64,000 bases of DNA from Roseivirga sp. (GTDB lineage: Bacteria > Bacteroidota > Bacteroidia > Cytophagales > Cyclobacteriaceae), in the NCBI GenBank assembly GCA_018402485.1, contig JAGYIY010000002.1, positions 62,001 through 126,000 of the forward strand, in the 5' to 3' direction. A model generated the notes under the pieces. The model was not told the origin of the DNA, searched no databases, and saw only the letters and a program-made list of their open reading frames with translations. Position numbers and translations under genes: made by a program. How positions within the stretch are numbered: position 1 is the stretch's first letter; each line of letters begins with the position of its first letter. Positions 25,400-32,600 of the stretch are shown here, one piece after another.

Positions 25400-26038
25400 T
25401 TAAAAGTTTATACTTCCATTGGGCTGAACCATGAATTTAAATGTATAATACCTTGCTGCTGAACGGCTACTTTGATCTATAAATGCTTGCGATGAGGGAT
25501 CTGGATTTCCTTCATAGTAGCTAAGTATTTCAACTTTCGCATAATTACCATCTCCAGTGGTTAGCATAAGAACACGTCCTGGTATTGGCAATATGGCATT
25601 AATAGGAACACTTCCACCGGTATAATTATACCAGCCGTTTCCGCTTCCCGTTGGGATTGCAAATCCATTCTGACCATCAACAGAATAACCATCTGCAGGT
25701 GCAGACGCTAAATTGTCAAAGATTCCTTCTACCAATTGGGCTGAACCTAATCCCGGACCTGATGTACCTCCGTTAATAAGGATGGTTGTTCCTGAAAAGG
25801 CTAAATCCCATTGAACAGAATTAGAGTCAGATTTTGTTAAAACCGTACCCGATTCCAAGTCATAAAAGGTGAAACTGGGTGGAGCTCCACGCTCTGCGTT
25901 AGGATCTGCCGGAATATCATTAGCTATCTGCACTTCTAAAGGTACTTCAGGACTCTGATCTGCTTCATTTTCACAAGACATCACGACTAAACAAGATATC
26001 CCTACGATGCTTAAAAATTGTTTTTTGAAATTTATCAT
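25400..26038 (-). CDS. hmuY: HmuY-family lipoprotein without histidine
   Basis: A 212-residue surface or periplasmic lipoprotein with lipobox VVMSC (Cys22). The family pattern FYDLESGTVLTKSDSNSVQWDLAFSGT and ILINGGTSGPG matches HmuY, the heme-binding protein that hands heme to a TonB-dependent receptor in Porphyromonas. There is no histidine anywhere in the sequence, so the His-His heme ligation of P. gingivalis HmuY is impossible; methionines (RVLMLTT, FKFMVQP) are the possible ligands, as in some other HmuY proteins. It follows its receptor by 25 nt in one operon. Confidence 0.85.
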   Translation of the reverse strand: MINFKKQFLSIVGISCLVVMSCENEADQSPEVPLEVQIANDIPADPNAERGAPPSFTFYDLESGTVLTKSDSNSVQWDLAFSGTTILINGGTSGPGLGSAQLVEGIFDNLASAPADGYSVDGQNGFAIPTGSGNGWYNYTGGSVPINAILPIPGRVLMLTTGDGNYAKVEILSYYEGNPDPSSQAFIDQSSRSAARYYTFKFMVQPNGSINF

Positions 26039-26063
26039 GTGTTTATATTTAATTGTTGATTGA

Positions 26064-28361
26064 TTAATTTAATTGCCAATTCAATCCAATAAACCAGATT
26101 CTTCCGGCAAGACTTGGATCGAATGGATGCGTTATTCCAGTAAGGTTATTCACACCACCTTCCATCCTAAATTGACCATATAGTTGTTTATTTAGCGCTA
26201 TGTTGATGAGAGAATACCCATCTGCAAATTCACTTGATGCGTCAATCAGGCCATTACCATTATTATCACCCGTACCCCATCTTCCGCGATAAATCCACCG
26301 AAGAGCCACATCGAAATCATACATCATATTTTTATAGAAGACCTTGAAGTTACCGCTATGCTTACTCCGATTAGGTAAACCTCCATAATCCGTTAGCCTC
26401 ACTAGCTCTGTTTGATTCGTGGTGGTGTTACGTCTAAAAACTTGTTCATTCTTTATCGCTTCAACATCTTCTAGATTTCGGCTATCTAAGTATTGGTATC
26501 CACCCGATATCTCCCAAGAGGCAGAGTGCCTGTAAGAACTATTGAATTCGATGCCTTGTGTTACCACCTCATCAAAGTTGAAGTAGCTGAATACATTCTG
26601 ATTATTTGTTTTTATTGCGATAGGGGCTGTATCAATCATATTATTTATTTCATTCCGAAAAAGATTAATTGAGCTCATAAATCTGTCATTGAAACTGGTT
26701 TCAAGCGATAGGTTGAAAGCAATAGAATGCTCAGCTTGAATCTGTTCCATGGTACTCGGTGCAATCAAAATAGCACTAATTCGTCCTTCATTTTGTAGTT
26801 GCTCAATTCGCTCTCGGATGAGATTAGACCCAATCACTGTATAGCCAATGACCGGGTTTGTAAAGTTTAAGAGTAATTGTCTGAAATCGGGTGCCTTATA
26901 TCCTCCACCAAATGAGGCCTTTGCTTTGAGCCACTTATTAGCAGAGTAAGCCAAAGCAATTTTTGGGCTAAACCTTGAAGCATAAGCACTGTGCGTATCA
27001 AATCTGCCTCCCAATATAATATTGAAGCGCTCATCTGGAGACCATTGGTGTTGGGCAAATCCATAGTTAGCGTGAAAAATATTTAACCCATCGAACCTTG
27101 TTGCCTCTACTTTTTCATAAGTTCTTCCTAATCCCAATGTTAGAATATGTTGATCACTTATATACCAGTCGTGCTGAAGTTCTGATCTATTAAAGAGCTG
27201 ATTAAAAAAGTCAGCATCATGTAAACTACCATCATTCTGCCGGTTTAATACCATTTCGGTTTTATATTGCGTAGTGTAGCTTCTTATATTTAAGCGATGT
27301 CGATCGTTAAAAAGTATTTCTGCATTGGGCATAATACTCCAATCCTCTCTCTTGCCCTTTTCGGAAATATTAAAAGATTCAGCATTTTGATTGATTTCAA
27401 ATTGGTTCTCTTGCTGCTCTGTGTAGAATCGAGAATTCAGACTTACTTTAATGGCATCGGTAATGTCCCATGAAAACTTGGGATTGATCGTGTAGGCCTC
27501 AAAAGGTGGTACGGTTTGTGAAATGGTAGATTCATTCAAATCATATCCTTTTGAACTCAATCGATTCAGAAATAAATGGGTGCTGAATTTCTCCGTTTTG
27601 AACCCTGTATTAATTCCGACATCAGAAGTACCAAAAGACCTGACCCTTGATCGCACGCCCAAGTGAAATCCTTCATCGGATTCCTTTGTTATGATATTAA
27701 TGACCCCAGCTAGGGCCTCACTTCCATACAAAGAAGATGAAGGGCCTCTAATAATTTCAATTTGTTTGATGTTGTCAACAGATAGCCTTTCTAAATCTAA
27801 CGTGCCTGCGGTTCTTCCAATAATTGGTTCACCATCAAGCAAGATTAAGATAAACTCTGAAGGTAATCCCTGCATCATTAAACCAGTTCCATGATCTGAC
27901 GTCATTTGCAAACCCGTTTGTTCCTGTAGAACTTCGTTAAGCCTTAGAGCGCCCATCCGCTGAATTTGCTCATCGTTAATTACGGTGACGGGAACTGGAA
28001 CATCATCTAATTTTCTATTGGTTCGTGTTGCTGTTACAACCACATCTTCGAGCTGTTGAGCTGTTTGCTGTAATACGATCAATAGTGGGGCTTTAGTAGG
28101 GATATTGATGGTTTTGGTTTCTATTTGATAGCCGATAAGACTAAATTTAATTTGATGAACCCCTTGCTTTAAAGTCAATGAGAAATTTCCATTGGTATTG
28201 CTGCTGGTACCCATGGAATCAACCATCACATTCACATAGTGAAGAGGCTCACCATTAGAATCAACCACTCGGCCCTCTAAAGTATGCCAGTCTTGAGCCC
28301 ACAGCATAAGAGGCAATTGAAAAATCAAAATGAAACCGACTCTATACATATCCGTCATCAT
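26064..28361 (-). CDS. TonB-dependent outer-membrane receptor (HmuR-like)
   Basis: A 765-residue TonB-dependent receptor. After a signal peptide (LPLMLWAQ) come a carboxypeptidase-regulatory-like domain (about 26-105, LEGRVVDSNGEPLHYVNV), the TonB-box region, a plug (DDVPVPVTVINDEQI to GSEALAGVINIITK) and a 22-strand barrel. GYKAPDFRQL and a following SNLIRE occupy the FRAP/NPNL positions of heme receptors. With the HmuY lipoprotein behind it, heme or hemoprotein is the likely ligand. The start is 28361, or ATG 28349. The 190-nt leader carries nested inverted repeats and an operator-like site. Confidence 0.9.
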   Translation of the reverse strand: MMTDMYRVGFILIFQLPLMLWAQDWHTLEGRVVDSNGEPLHYVNVMVDSMGTSSNTNGNFSLTLKQGVHQIKFSLIGYQIETKTINIPTKAPLLIVLQQTAQQLEDVVVTATRTNRKLDDVPVPVTVINDEQIQRMGALRLNEVLQEQTGLQMTSDHGTGLMMQGLPSEFILILLDGEPIIGRTAGTLDLERLSVDNIKQIEIIRGPSSSLYGSEALAGVINIITKESDEGFHLGVRSRVRSFGTSDVGINTGFKTEKFSTHLFLNRLSSKGYDLNESTISQTVPPFEAYTINPKFSWDITDAIKVSLNSRFYTEQQENQFEINQNAESFNISEKGKREDWSIMPNAEILFNDRHRLNIRSYTTQYKTEMVLNRQNDGSLHDADFFNQLFNRSELQHDWYISDQHILTLGLGRTYEKVEATRFDGLNIFHANYGFAQHQWSPDERFNIILGGRFDTHSAYASRFSPKIALAYSANKWLKAKASFGGGYKAPDFRQLLLNFTNPVIGYTVIGSNLIRERIEQLQNEGRISAILIAPSTMEQIQAEHSIAFNLSLETSFNDRFMSSINLFRNEINNMIDTAPIAIKTNNQNVFSYFNFDEVVTQGIEFNSSYRHSASWEISGGYQYLDSRNLEDVEAIKNEQVFRRNTTTNQTELVRLTDYGGLPNRSKHSGNFKVFYKNMMYDFDVALRWIYRGRWGTGDNNGNGLIDASSEFADGYSLINIALNKQLYGQFRMEGGVNNLTGITHPFDPSLAGRIWFIGLNWQLN

Positions 28362-28389
28362 TGAATGTTATACAGAGCAAAGTCGCCAG

Positions 28390-28560
28390 TGCACTGTTTT
28401 TTTTTATTGAATTGGGTTAAAATCGAGAACTCGTAGGATGGGTAGAGTAGAAGCTTATACATGGGAAGATTAGAAGAATGAGCCTTCCTAGCGTACCTAT
28501 ACATCCTACTACAATTCTCTCTGTACATTATATTTATTTAGACTGATTATAAACAGTGCA
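28390..28560 (-). repeat. Nested inverted repeats in receptor leader
   Basis: From outside in: TGCACTGTTT (28390-28399) with AAACAGTGCA (28551-28560); GAGAA (28425) with TTCTC (28515); GTAGGATG (28433) with CATCCTAC (28502); GGAAG (28464) with CTTCC (28484). All pair within one leader and could fold as one long stem. The outermost arm overlaps the promoter, so only the inner three would be fully in the RNA. Confidence 0.5.
28535..28548 (-). promoter_or_regulatory. AATCAGTCTAAATA operator-like site at receptor start
   Basis: On the minus strand AATCAGTCTAAATA, one base different from the copies before DoxX and LuxR. It begins 10 nt after the receptor's -7 element, the position of a repressor site over the transcription start. 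Confidence 0.55.
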
Positions 28561-28589
28561 AAAGTATATAGCGGATGTACTGATGTCAA
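28559..28589 (-). promoter_or_regulatory. Promoter of TonB receptor-HmuY operon
   Basis: On the minus strand TTG (28589-28587), 20 nt, TACTTTTG (28566-28559), an exact -7 consensus. Start of transcription near 28552. Confidence 0.55.
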
Positions 28590-28614
28590 TACCTAGAAGT
28601 AGTTAATTATACTC

Positions 28615-28629
28615 ACTACTCATAGTAGT
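28615..28629. promoter_or_regulatory. ACTACT-CAT-AGTAGT palindrome
   Basis: Exact 6+6-bp inverted repeat with a 3-nt centre, about 26 bp upstream of the receptor's -33 element. It may be an activator site. No regulator can be named. Confidence 0.4.
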
Positions 28630-28787
28630 TTTCTTTAAAGCTAAGTTCAGAAACAGTAAATGTATTTAATCTCATCATTGGCCTTTAAATGTGCTTAGGT
28701 TTCAATCTTTCTATGTTTTTATAGCTAAGTTCTTGCTAGGACAGTTCTGCAAGATTCTGTCGTCACTTACATTATTTTAATCAGTGG

Positions 28788-28818
28788 TTTGTTTTTGTTT
28801 TTCTTCTTCATTTCTTTG
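28788..28818 (+). promoter_or_regulatory. Promoter of DoxX-DUF6607 operon
   Basis: TTTG, 19 nt, TTTCTTTG (one mismatch to TAnnTTTG). Start of transcription would fall near 28825, directly at the operator-like site. Confidence 0.55.
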
Positions 28819-28826
28819 CTATCTGT

Positions 28827-28840
28827 AATTAGTCTAAATA
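28827..28840 (+). promoter_or_regulatory. AATTAGTCTAAATA operator-like site before DoxX
   Basis: AATTAGTCTAAATA begins 8 nt after the -7 element of the DoxX promoter. It is identical to the copy before the LuxR-type gene. Confidence 0.6.
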
Positions 28841-28873
28841 GCTGAACAATTTCAAATACCTAATCACAAATTC

Positions 28874-29347
28874 ATGCGAAACAATACACCCATACAATAC
28901 GGTATCATAGCGTTACGGCTAGGGCTAGGGGTTCTGTTCTTATATGCGGGAAGTCAAAAATTTAAACCTCAAACAACGGAACCTCGGCCTTCTCAGGGCA
29001 CAGAACAGCAGGTAGAACTACCTGAACATGTTGTGAAAATTAAGTCCTTTATAGGCGGCATGAAACAAACTGGTTATTTCTGGCCAATGCTGGGGATAGC
29101 AGAAATATTGTCTGGTATATTACTACTAAGCCAGGTTTATGCTCTATTGGGTGCAGTGATGCTAGTTCCCTTGACTCTGAATATCTTCTTATTTGAAGTA
29201 TTTCTGGGTGGGGGTGATGTAAGAGAAATTATGATACATGGCCTATACCTAATAGCCAACTTGCTCATTATAGCAGCCGGTTATCGAAGACTTAAAATCG
29301 CCTTTTTAACAACAGAAAAACAATTCCATAAAATCATAAAATCATGA
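28874..29347 (+). CDS. DoxX-like integral membrane protein
   Basis: A 157-residue protein with four membrane helices and the DoxX opening ALRLGLGVLFLYAGSQKF, with AEILSGILLLS in the second helix. The DoxX/DoxD family has varied, poorly known redox-related roles. A hydrophilic insert (about 37-60) follows the first helix. Its stop overlaps the start of the DUF6607 gene as ATGA. Placement opposite the HmuY/receptor operon with a shared operator-like site suggests a part in heme or iron handling. Confidence 0.85.
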   Translation: MRNNTPIQYGIIALRLGLGVLFLYAGSQKFKPQTTEPRPSQGTEQQVELPEHVVKIKSFIGGMKQTGYFWPMLGIAEILSGILLLSQVYALLGAVMLVPLTLNIFLFEVFLGGGDVREIMIHGLYLIANLLIIAAGYRRLKIAFLTTEKQFHKIIKS

Positions 29348-30255
29348 GATACCTATTTATTATTATGTTCACTTTGATGAGCTTCTATGCGACAGCTCAA
29401 AGCAAGAAAAAGCAAGACAGAGAAGCCATCAAGGCCATGTGCGGCTGCTATGAGGTCACCTTTAATTTTGCAGAAACCTTTGCACCCGATAAAGATTATG
29501 CATTCCACGATAACTATCGTTCGGGCGGTTTAGAATGGGTGCAATTAGTAGAAGACGAGAAAAATAAAATATCCATGCAACACCTGTTGATTGTTGGAGA
29601 CGAAATGATCGTAAAGCATTGGCGACAAGACTGGCTTTATGAGCATACAGAACTGTATGCTTTTGACAAAGAAAACGTTTGGCAGCCTATCGCATTAGAT
29701 AAAAAGGATGTAAAAGGTCAGTGGGCACAACGTGTTTTTCAGGTCGATGACAGTCCACGATATGAAGGTTCAGCCAGTTGGGTACATGTAGATGGTCGTC
29801 ATTATTGGGAAAACACGGCTGATTCGCCACTACCACGTAGAGAGTTTTCGAAGCGTAGTGATTATAATGTTATGGTGAGAACCAACCGTCATGAAATTAC
29901 AGCAGATGGCTGGATTCACGAACAAGACAACGATAAAGTATTGCGCAACAACAATGGGGATGTGCTTCTTGCCGAAGAAAAGGGTTGGAATACCTACAAA
30001 AAAGTATCTGATAGCCGCTGCCAAGCAGCTCAAGATTGGTGGGCAGACAATGAACAATACTGGGCAGATGTGCGTGCCGTATGGGATGAGTTTTATGCCC
30101 AGCGAAAACCTTTGGCAATAGCAAGTAAAATCGAGGATAAAGTACTCTTTCAACGCATTTTTGCCCTGGGAGATGAAGCTGTTAAAAAAGAAAATTACAA
30201 TAGTTCAAGCATTCAAGCTGAGCTGACTGAAATCATTAAGAGCTATCAGAAATAA
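29344..30255 (+). CDS. Secreted DUF6607 family protein
   Basis: A 303-residue exported protein (signal peptide to about ATAQ19). CGCYEVTFNFAETFAPD just after the signal and several Trp- and His-rich strands (VKHWRQDWLYEHTELY, RHYWENTADSPLPRREF) fit DUF6607. I recall this family near TonB receptor and HmuY genes, which agrees with the location. Function unknown; the many conserved aromatic residues and histidines would suit binding of a porphyrin, but that is inference. Translation is coupled to DoxX by ATGA. Confidence 0.85.
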   Translation: MRYLFIIMFTLMSFYATAQSKKKQDREAIKAMCGCYEVTFNFAETFAPDKDYAFHDNYRSGGLEWVQLVEDEKNKISMQHLLIVGDEMIVKHWRQDWLYEHTELYAFDKENVWQPIALDKKDVKGQWAQRVFQVDDSPRYEGSASWVHVDGRHYWENTADSPLPRREFSKRSDYNVMVRTNRHEITADGWIHEQDNDKVLRNNNGDVLLAEEKGWNTYKKVSDSRCQAAQDWWADNEQYWADVRAVWDEFYAQRKPLAIASKIEDKVLFQRIFALGDEAVKKENYNSSSIQAELTEIIKSYQK

Positions 30256-30283
30256 CCCTTTTGTTTTCATTCCATCCTTATCT

Positions 30284-30314
30284 AAAAGACAATGTTTACG
30301 CATTGTCTTTTTTT
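30284..30314 (+). terminator. Terminator of DoxX-DUF6607 operon
   Basis: 11-bp perfect stem AAAAGACAATG / CATTGTCTTTT with a TTTACG loop and a run of T. Confidence 0.88.
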
Positions 30315-30550
30315 ATGGTCAGCAGTTTAAAGAGTATCCTAAATATAAATTGATACCTGTTTTAATCTGACCGGACAAGCTTTAGTTGAAGATCTCTTTA
30401 TTAGCATAAGATTCAAATGTATCTTTGAATAGATAAGATGTACGCCAATGGATTTCCTCATCCATAAAATTTTTATTGTGGCACGTAGCAATTCAAATCA
30501 TGTGTACACAAAATGTAGAGGGTAAAGGTTAAGTTGGGGTAAGGGAATAA
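30315..30550. other. Intergenic region, no gene seen
   Basis: Together with the two terminators at its ends it makes a 357-nt gap between convergent genes. No ORF, repeat or RNA was recognised in it. Confidence 0.45.
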
Positions 30551-30594
30551 AAAAAGCTTGGTTAATCACCGATAAGGTACTCACCAAGCTTTTT
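30551..30594 (-). terminator. Terminator of helix-hairpin-helix gene
   Basis: 12-bp perfect stem AAAAAGCTTGGT / ACCAAGCTTTTT; on the minus strand it is followed by T residues, 19 nt after the gene's stop. Confidence 0.8.
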
Positions 30595-30612
30595 ATGTAA
30601 TTTGAAGTAGCT

Positions 30613-31293
30613 TTACTTCAAGTAAACAAAGCGCTCTAAGCGAGCCAATTCTTGATCATCTACATACTTTCCGATTTCTTTTCTAAACTGTTCCATACTT
30701 GTATAAGGACGGTATTCTTCAAATTCATGTGCCATGCGTGAACCTACACCGGGTAAGGATAAGATATCCTCTTCTGCTGCAGTATTCAATTCTACAGGAA
30801 CAAAAACATAGTGTTCAAAACGGGCTACTTCCTGTTCATCTACATACTTACCTATTTCTTTTCTAAACTGAGCTAGGTTCATGTAAGGACGGTATTCTTC
30901 AAATTCATGCGCCATACGATCACCTACACCCGGTATGATTTTAAAATCGGTTTCAGGGGTAGTATTTAAGTTGAAGGGCACAAACATCTTGGCATAAAGT
31001 GCTTCAATAGCAGCTTGATCGAGCGTTTGTAGAAGTAAAGCATGCAAATCCATCATGTTAAGGATGGGCTTAAGTGCTATGACCTCTTCAGCCAACTTTT
31101 CTGATAGTCCTGCAGAAATCAAATCTTCCTTAGTAGCAAGGTTGGGGTTGATAAAATCTGAACCCATGTTTTCCGATATTTCACCTGCGGTACCTGAAAC
31201 TTCTGTTTCTGTATTCTCCTCAGTATTTTTGGGCTGACAAGCCACCATTAGGGCCAAAAAAAAGATGGCCAGTAGTTTAATTGGGTGTTTCAT
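30613..31293 (-). CDS. Lipoprotein with three tandem helix-hairpin-helix units
   Basis: A 226-residue lipoprotein from ATG 31293 (the track's start adds 52 residues upstream). Signal and lipobox are FFLALMVACQ. After an acidic spacer come three units of about 60 residues: a divergent first (NPNLATKEDLISAGLSEKL) and two near-identical ones with LPGVGSRMAHEFEEYRPY and QFRKEIGKYVD. The GVG hairpins resemble ComEA-type DNA-binding helix-hairpin-helix motifs. Outer location suggests DNA binding at the cell surface or periplasm, or a purely structural role. It overlaps the upstream membrane-protein gene by 17 nt. Confidence 0.8.
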   Translation of the reverse strand: MKHPIKLLAIFFLALMVACQPKNTEENTETEVSGTAGEISENMGSDFINPNLATKEDLISAGLSEKLAEEVIALKPILNMMDLHALLLQTLDQAAIEALYAKMFVPFNLNTTPETDFKIIPGVGDRMAHEFEEYRPYMNLAQFRKEIGKYVDEQEVARFEHYVFVPVELNTAAEEDILSLPGVGSRMAHEFEEYRPYTSMEQFRKEIGKYVDDQELARLERFVYLK

Positions 31294-31705
31294 TTGATAT
31301 AGATTTATGTTGAATGTATATATATGTGTAACCAATAAGAGCGAAAACGACCATGCTCCCAGGTGCCAAGGCCGGTAAAGCTCCAGAAAAGCTGTCCAAC
31401 AAATGTTGGGTAAAAGATAGCTTAGGACGAAGTTCAGACTCAAATTCAAAATTAGCCTTCATGTGGAAATACACGCCTAACAATCCACTGAAAGCCGTCG
31501 ACCAAAGCATTATCTTAAAAATCCTCAATATCCACTGTTTGTTCTTAAGTACAAAAGACATAAATGTAATCAAGGAGCCTGCAATAAGTAAGATTGGAAG
31601 TAATTGCCATTCATCTTCGTAATGAGACAAAAGGAATAGCTCTAAAAGCGTACCCACTGCCATAAAGGCCATCGTAAAAATCAAAAGCAATTTTACTCTT
31701 TTCAT
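31277..31705 (-). CDS. Small four-helix membrane protein
   Basis: A 142-residue protein from ATG 31705 (track start 31828 is too early). Four hydrophobic helices are visible (LLLIFTMAFMAVGTLLELFLL, LLPILLIAGSLITFMSFVL, IMLWSTAFSGLLGVYF, MVVFALIGYTYIYI). No family recognised. Its end overlaps the start of the helix-hairpin-helix lipoprotein, so the two are cotranscribed and probably act together. Confidence 0.7.
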   Translation of the reverse strand: MKRVKLLLIFTMAFMAVGTLLELFLLSHYEDEWQLLPILLIAGSLITFMSFVLKNKQWILRIFKIMLWSTAFSGLLGVYFHMKANFEFESELRPKLSFTQHLLDSFSGALPALAPGSMVVFALIGYTYIYIQHKSISNETPN

Positions 31706-31890
31706 TTTTGAAGTACCTAAATTAAAGTAAGATAAGGTCTTTGATTTGCGAAAATACGCTGACCACTTTGTTAAAACAAGTTTATTAAGAATAATTCTAA
31801 ATAAATTGACACTACAAAGCATTGCCAATCATTAAACAAAACCTTAATCGAGCATTTAGGTATCCCCTATGGATAGTTAACAAGTTCCCA

Positions 31891-32589
31891 CTATTGTTCA
31901 CTTTCACGCTGTTGCAGAAAAGTTTTCAAATCTTTGTTATGACCGTAAAGCACCAATATGTCATTTTCGTCTAGTTGTTGACTTGCCGAAGCTACACCTT
32001 GAACTTTGGTAACTGTCTTGGTTTTCCCCAATAAGCTTTTTTCTTCTGATACTTTCATTGTAGTCAGCACCAATAAATTAAAGTGAGTTCTAAACCCAAT
32101 ATCTCTGATAGATTTACCAATGTATTCTTCGGGCACATTCGCTTCAATGATACTGTAATCGTCGCTTAACTCGAACGAGTCTACCACATTATTTAAATTC
32201 AATCGTTTTGCCCATCTTTCCGCGGTTTCCTCTTCAGGATGAACAATTTCGTCTACTCCTATGGCCTGAAGTACTTTTTCATGAAGGGGATTAATCGCGC
32301 GACTGATTAGTCGTTTCACTTGCAGATTTTTGAATAGTGCAGTGGTCATAATATTTGCACCGGGGTCTTCACCAATGGCAACAATCACCACATCGGTTTC
32401 TTTGATCGGTAAACTGCCTACGGTAAATTCCTCCGTAGCATCCAATCGCATGGTATGAGAAATCTTTTCCTTAAATTCGTTTACTTTCTCCATGCGCGTA
32501 TCAACACCAATCACCTCATTCCCTTGAGATGTGAGCTTTTCAGCGAGTGAAGATCCAAAGTTACCCAGTCCGATGATGATGTATTTCAT
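31891..32589 (-). CDS. ktrA: KtrA/TrkA-type potassium uptake regulatory subunit
   Basis: A 232-residue cytosolic RCK protein. RCK_N: YIIIGLGNFGSSLAEKL with GVDTR, the NAD(H)/ATP-binding Rossmann loop; RCK_C from about residue 140 (SIIEANVPEEYIGKSI). It gates the membrane subunit encoded 11 nt upstream, forming a KtrAB-like Na+-linked K+ uptake system. Confidence 0.93.
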   Translation of the reverse strand: MKYIIIGLGNFGSSLAEKLTSQGNEVIGVDTRMEKVNEFKEKISHTMRLDATEEFTVGSLPIKETDVVIVAIGEDPGANIMTTALFKNLQVKRLISRAINPLHEKVLQAIGVDEIVHPEEETAERWAKRLNLNNVVDSFELSDDYSIIEANVPEEYIGKSIRDIGFRTHFNLLVLTTMKVSEEKSLLGKTKTVTKVQGVASASQQLDENDILVLYGHNKDLKTFLQQRESEQ

Positions 32590-32600
32590 AAGTATTGAAA

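Larger units (their letters stand above)
28362..28873. other. Divergent regulatory region of the heme/iron module
   Basis: The 512 nt between the receptor and DoxX genes contain no ORF of note. They hold two divergent promoters (28559-28589 minus, 28788-28818 plus), an operator-like site at each transcription start, an ACTACT-CAT-AGTAGT palindrome between them, and nested inverted repeats in the receptor leader. This is the control region of the module. Confidence 0.6.

Noticed and set aside
29830-30153. 107-residue minus-strand ORF
   Set aside because: Lies wholly inside the DUF6607 gene and has no signal or domain.
30613-31293. Mobile or CRISPR-like repeat
   Set aside because: The near-identical DNA stretches are in-frame protein repeats of the helix-hairpin-helix units.
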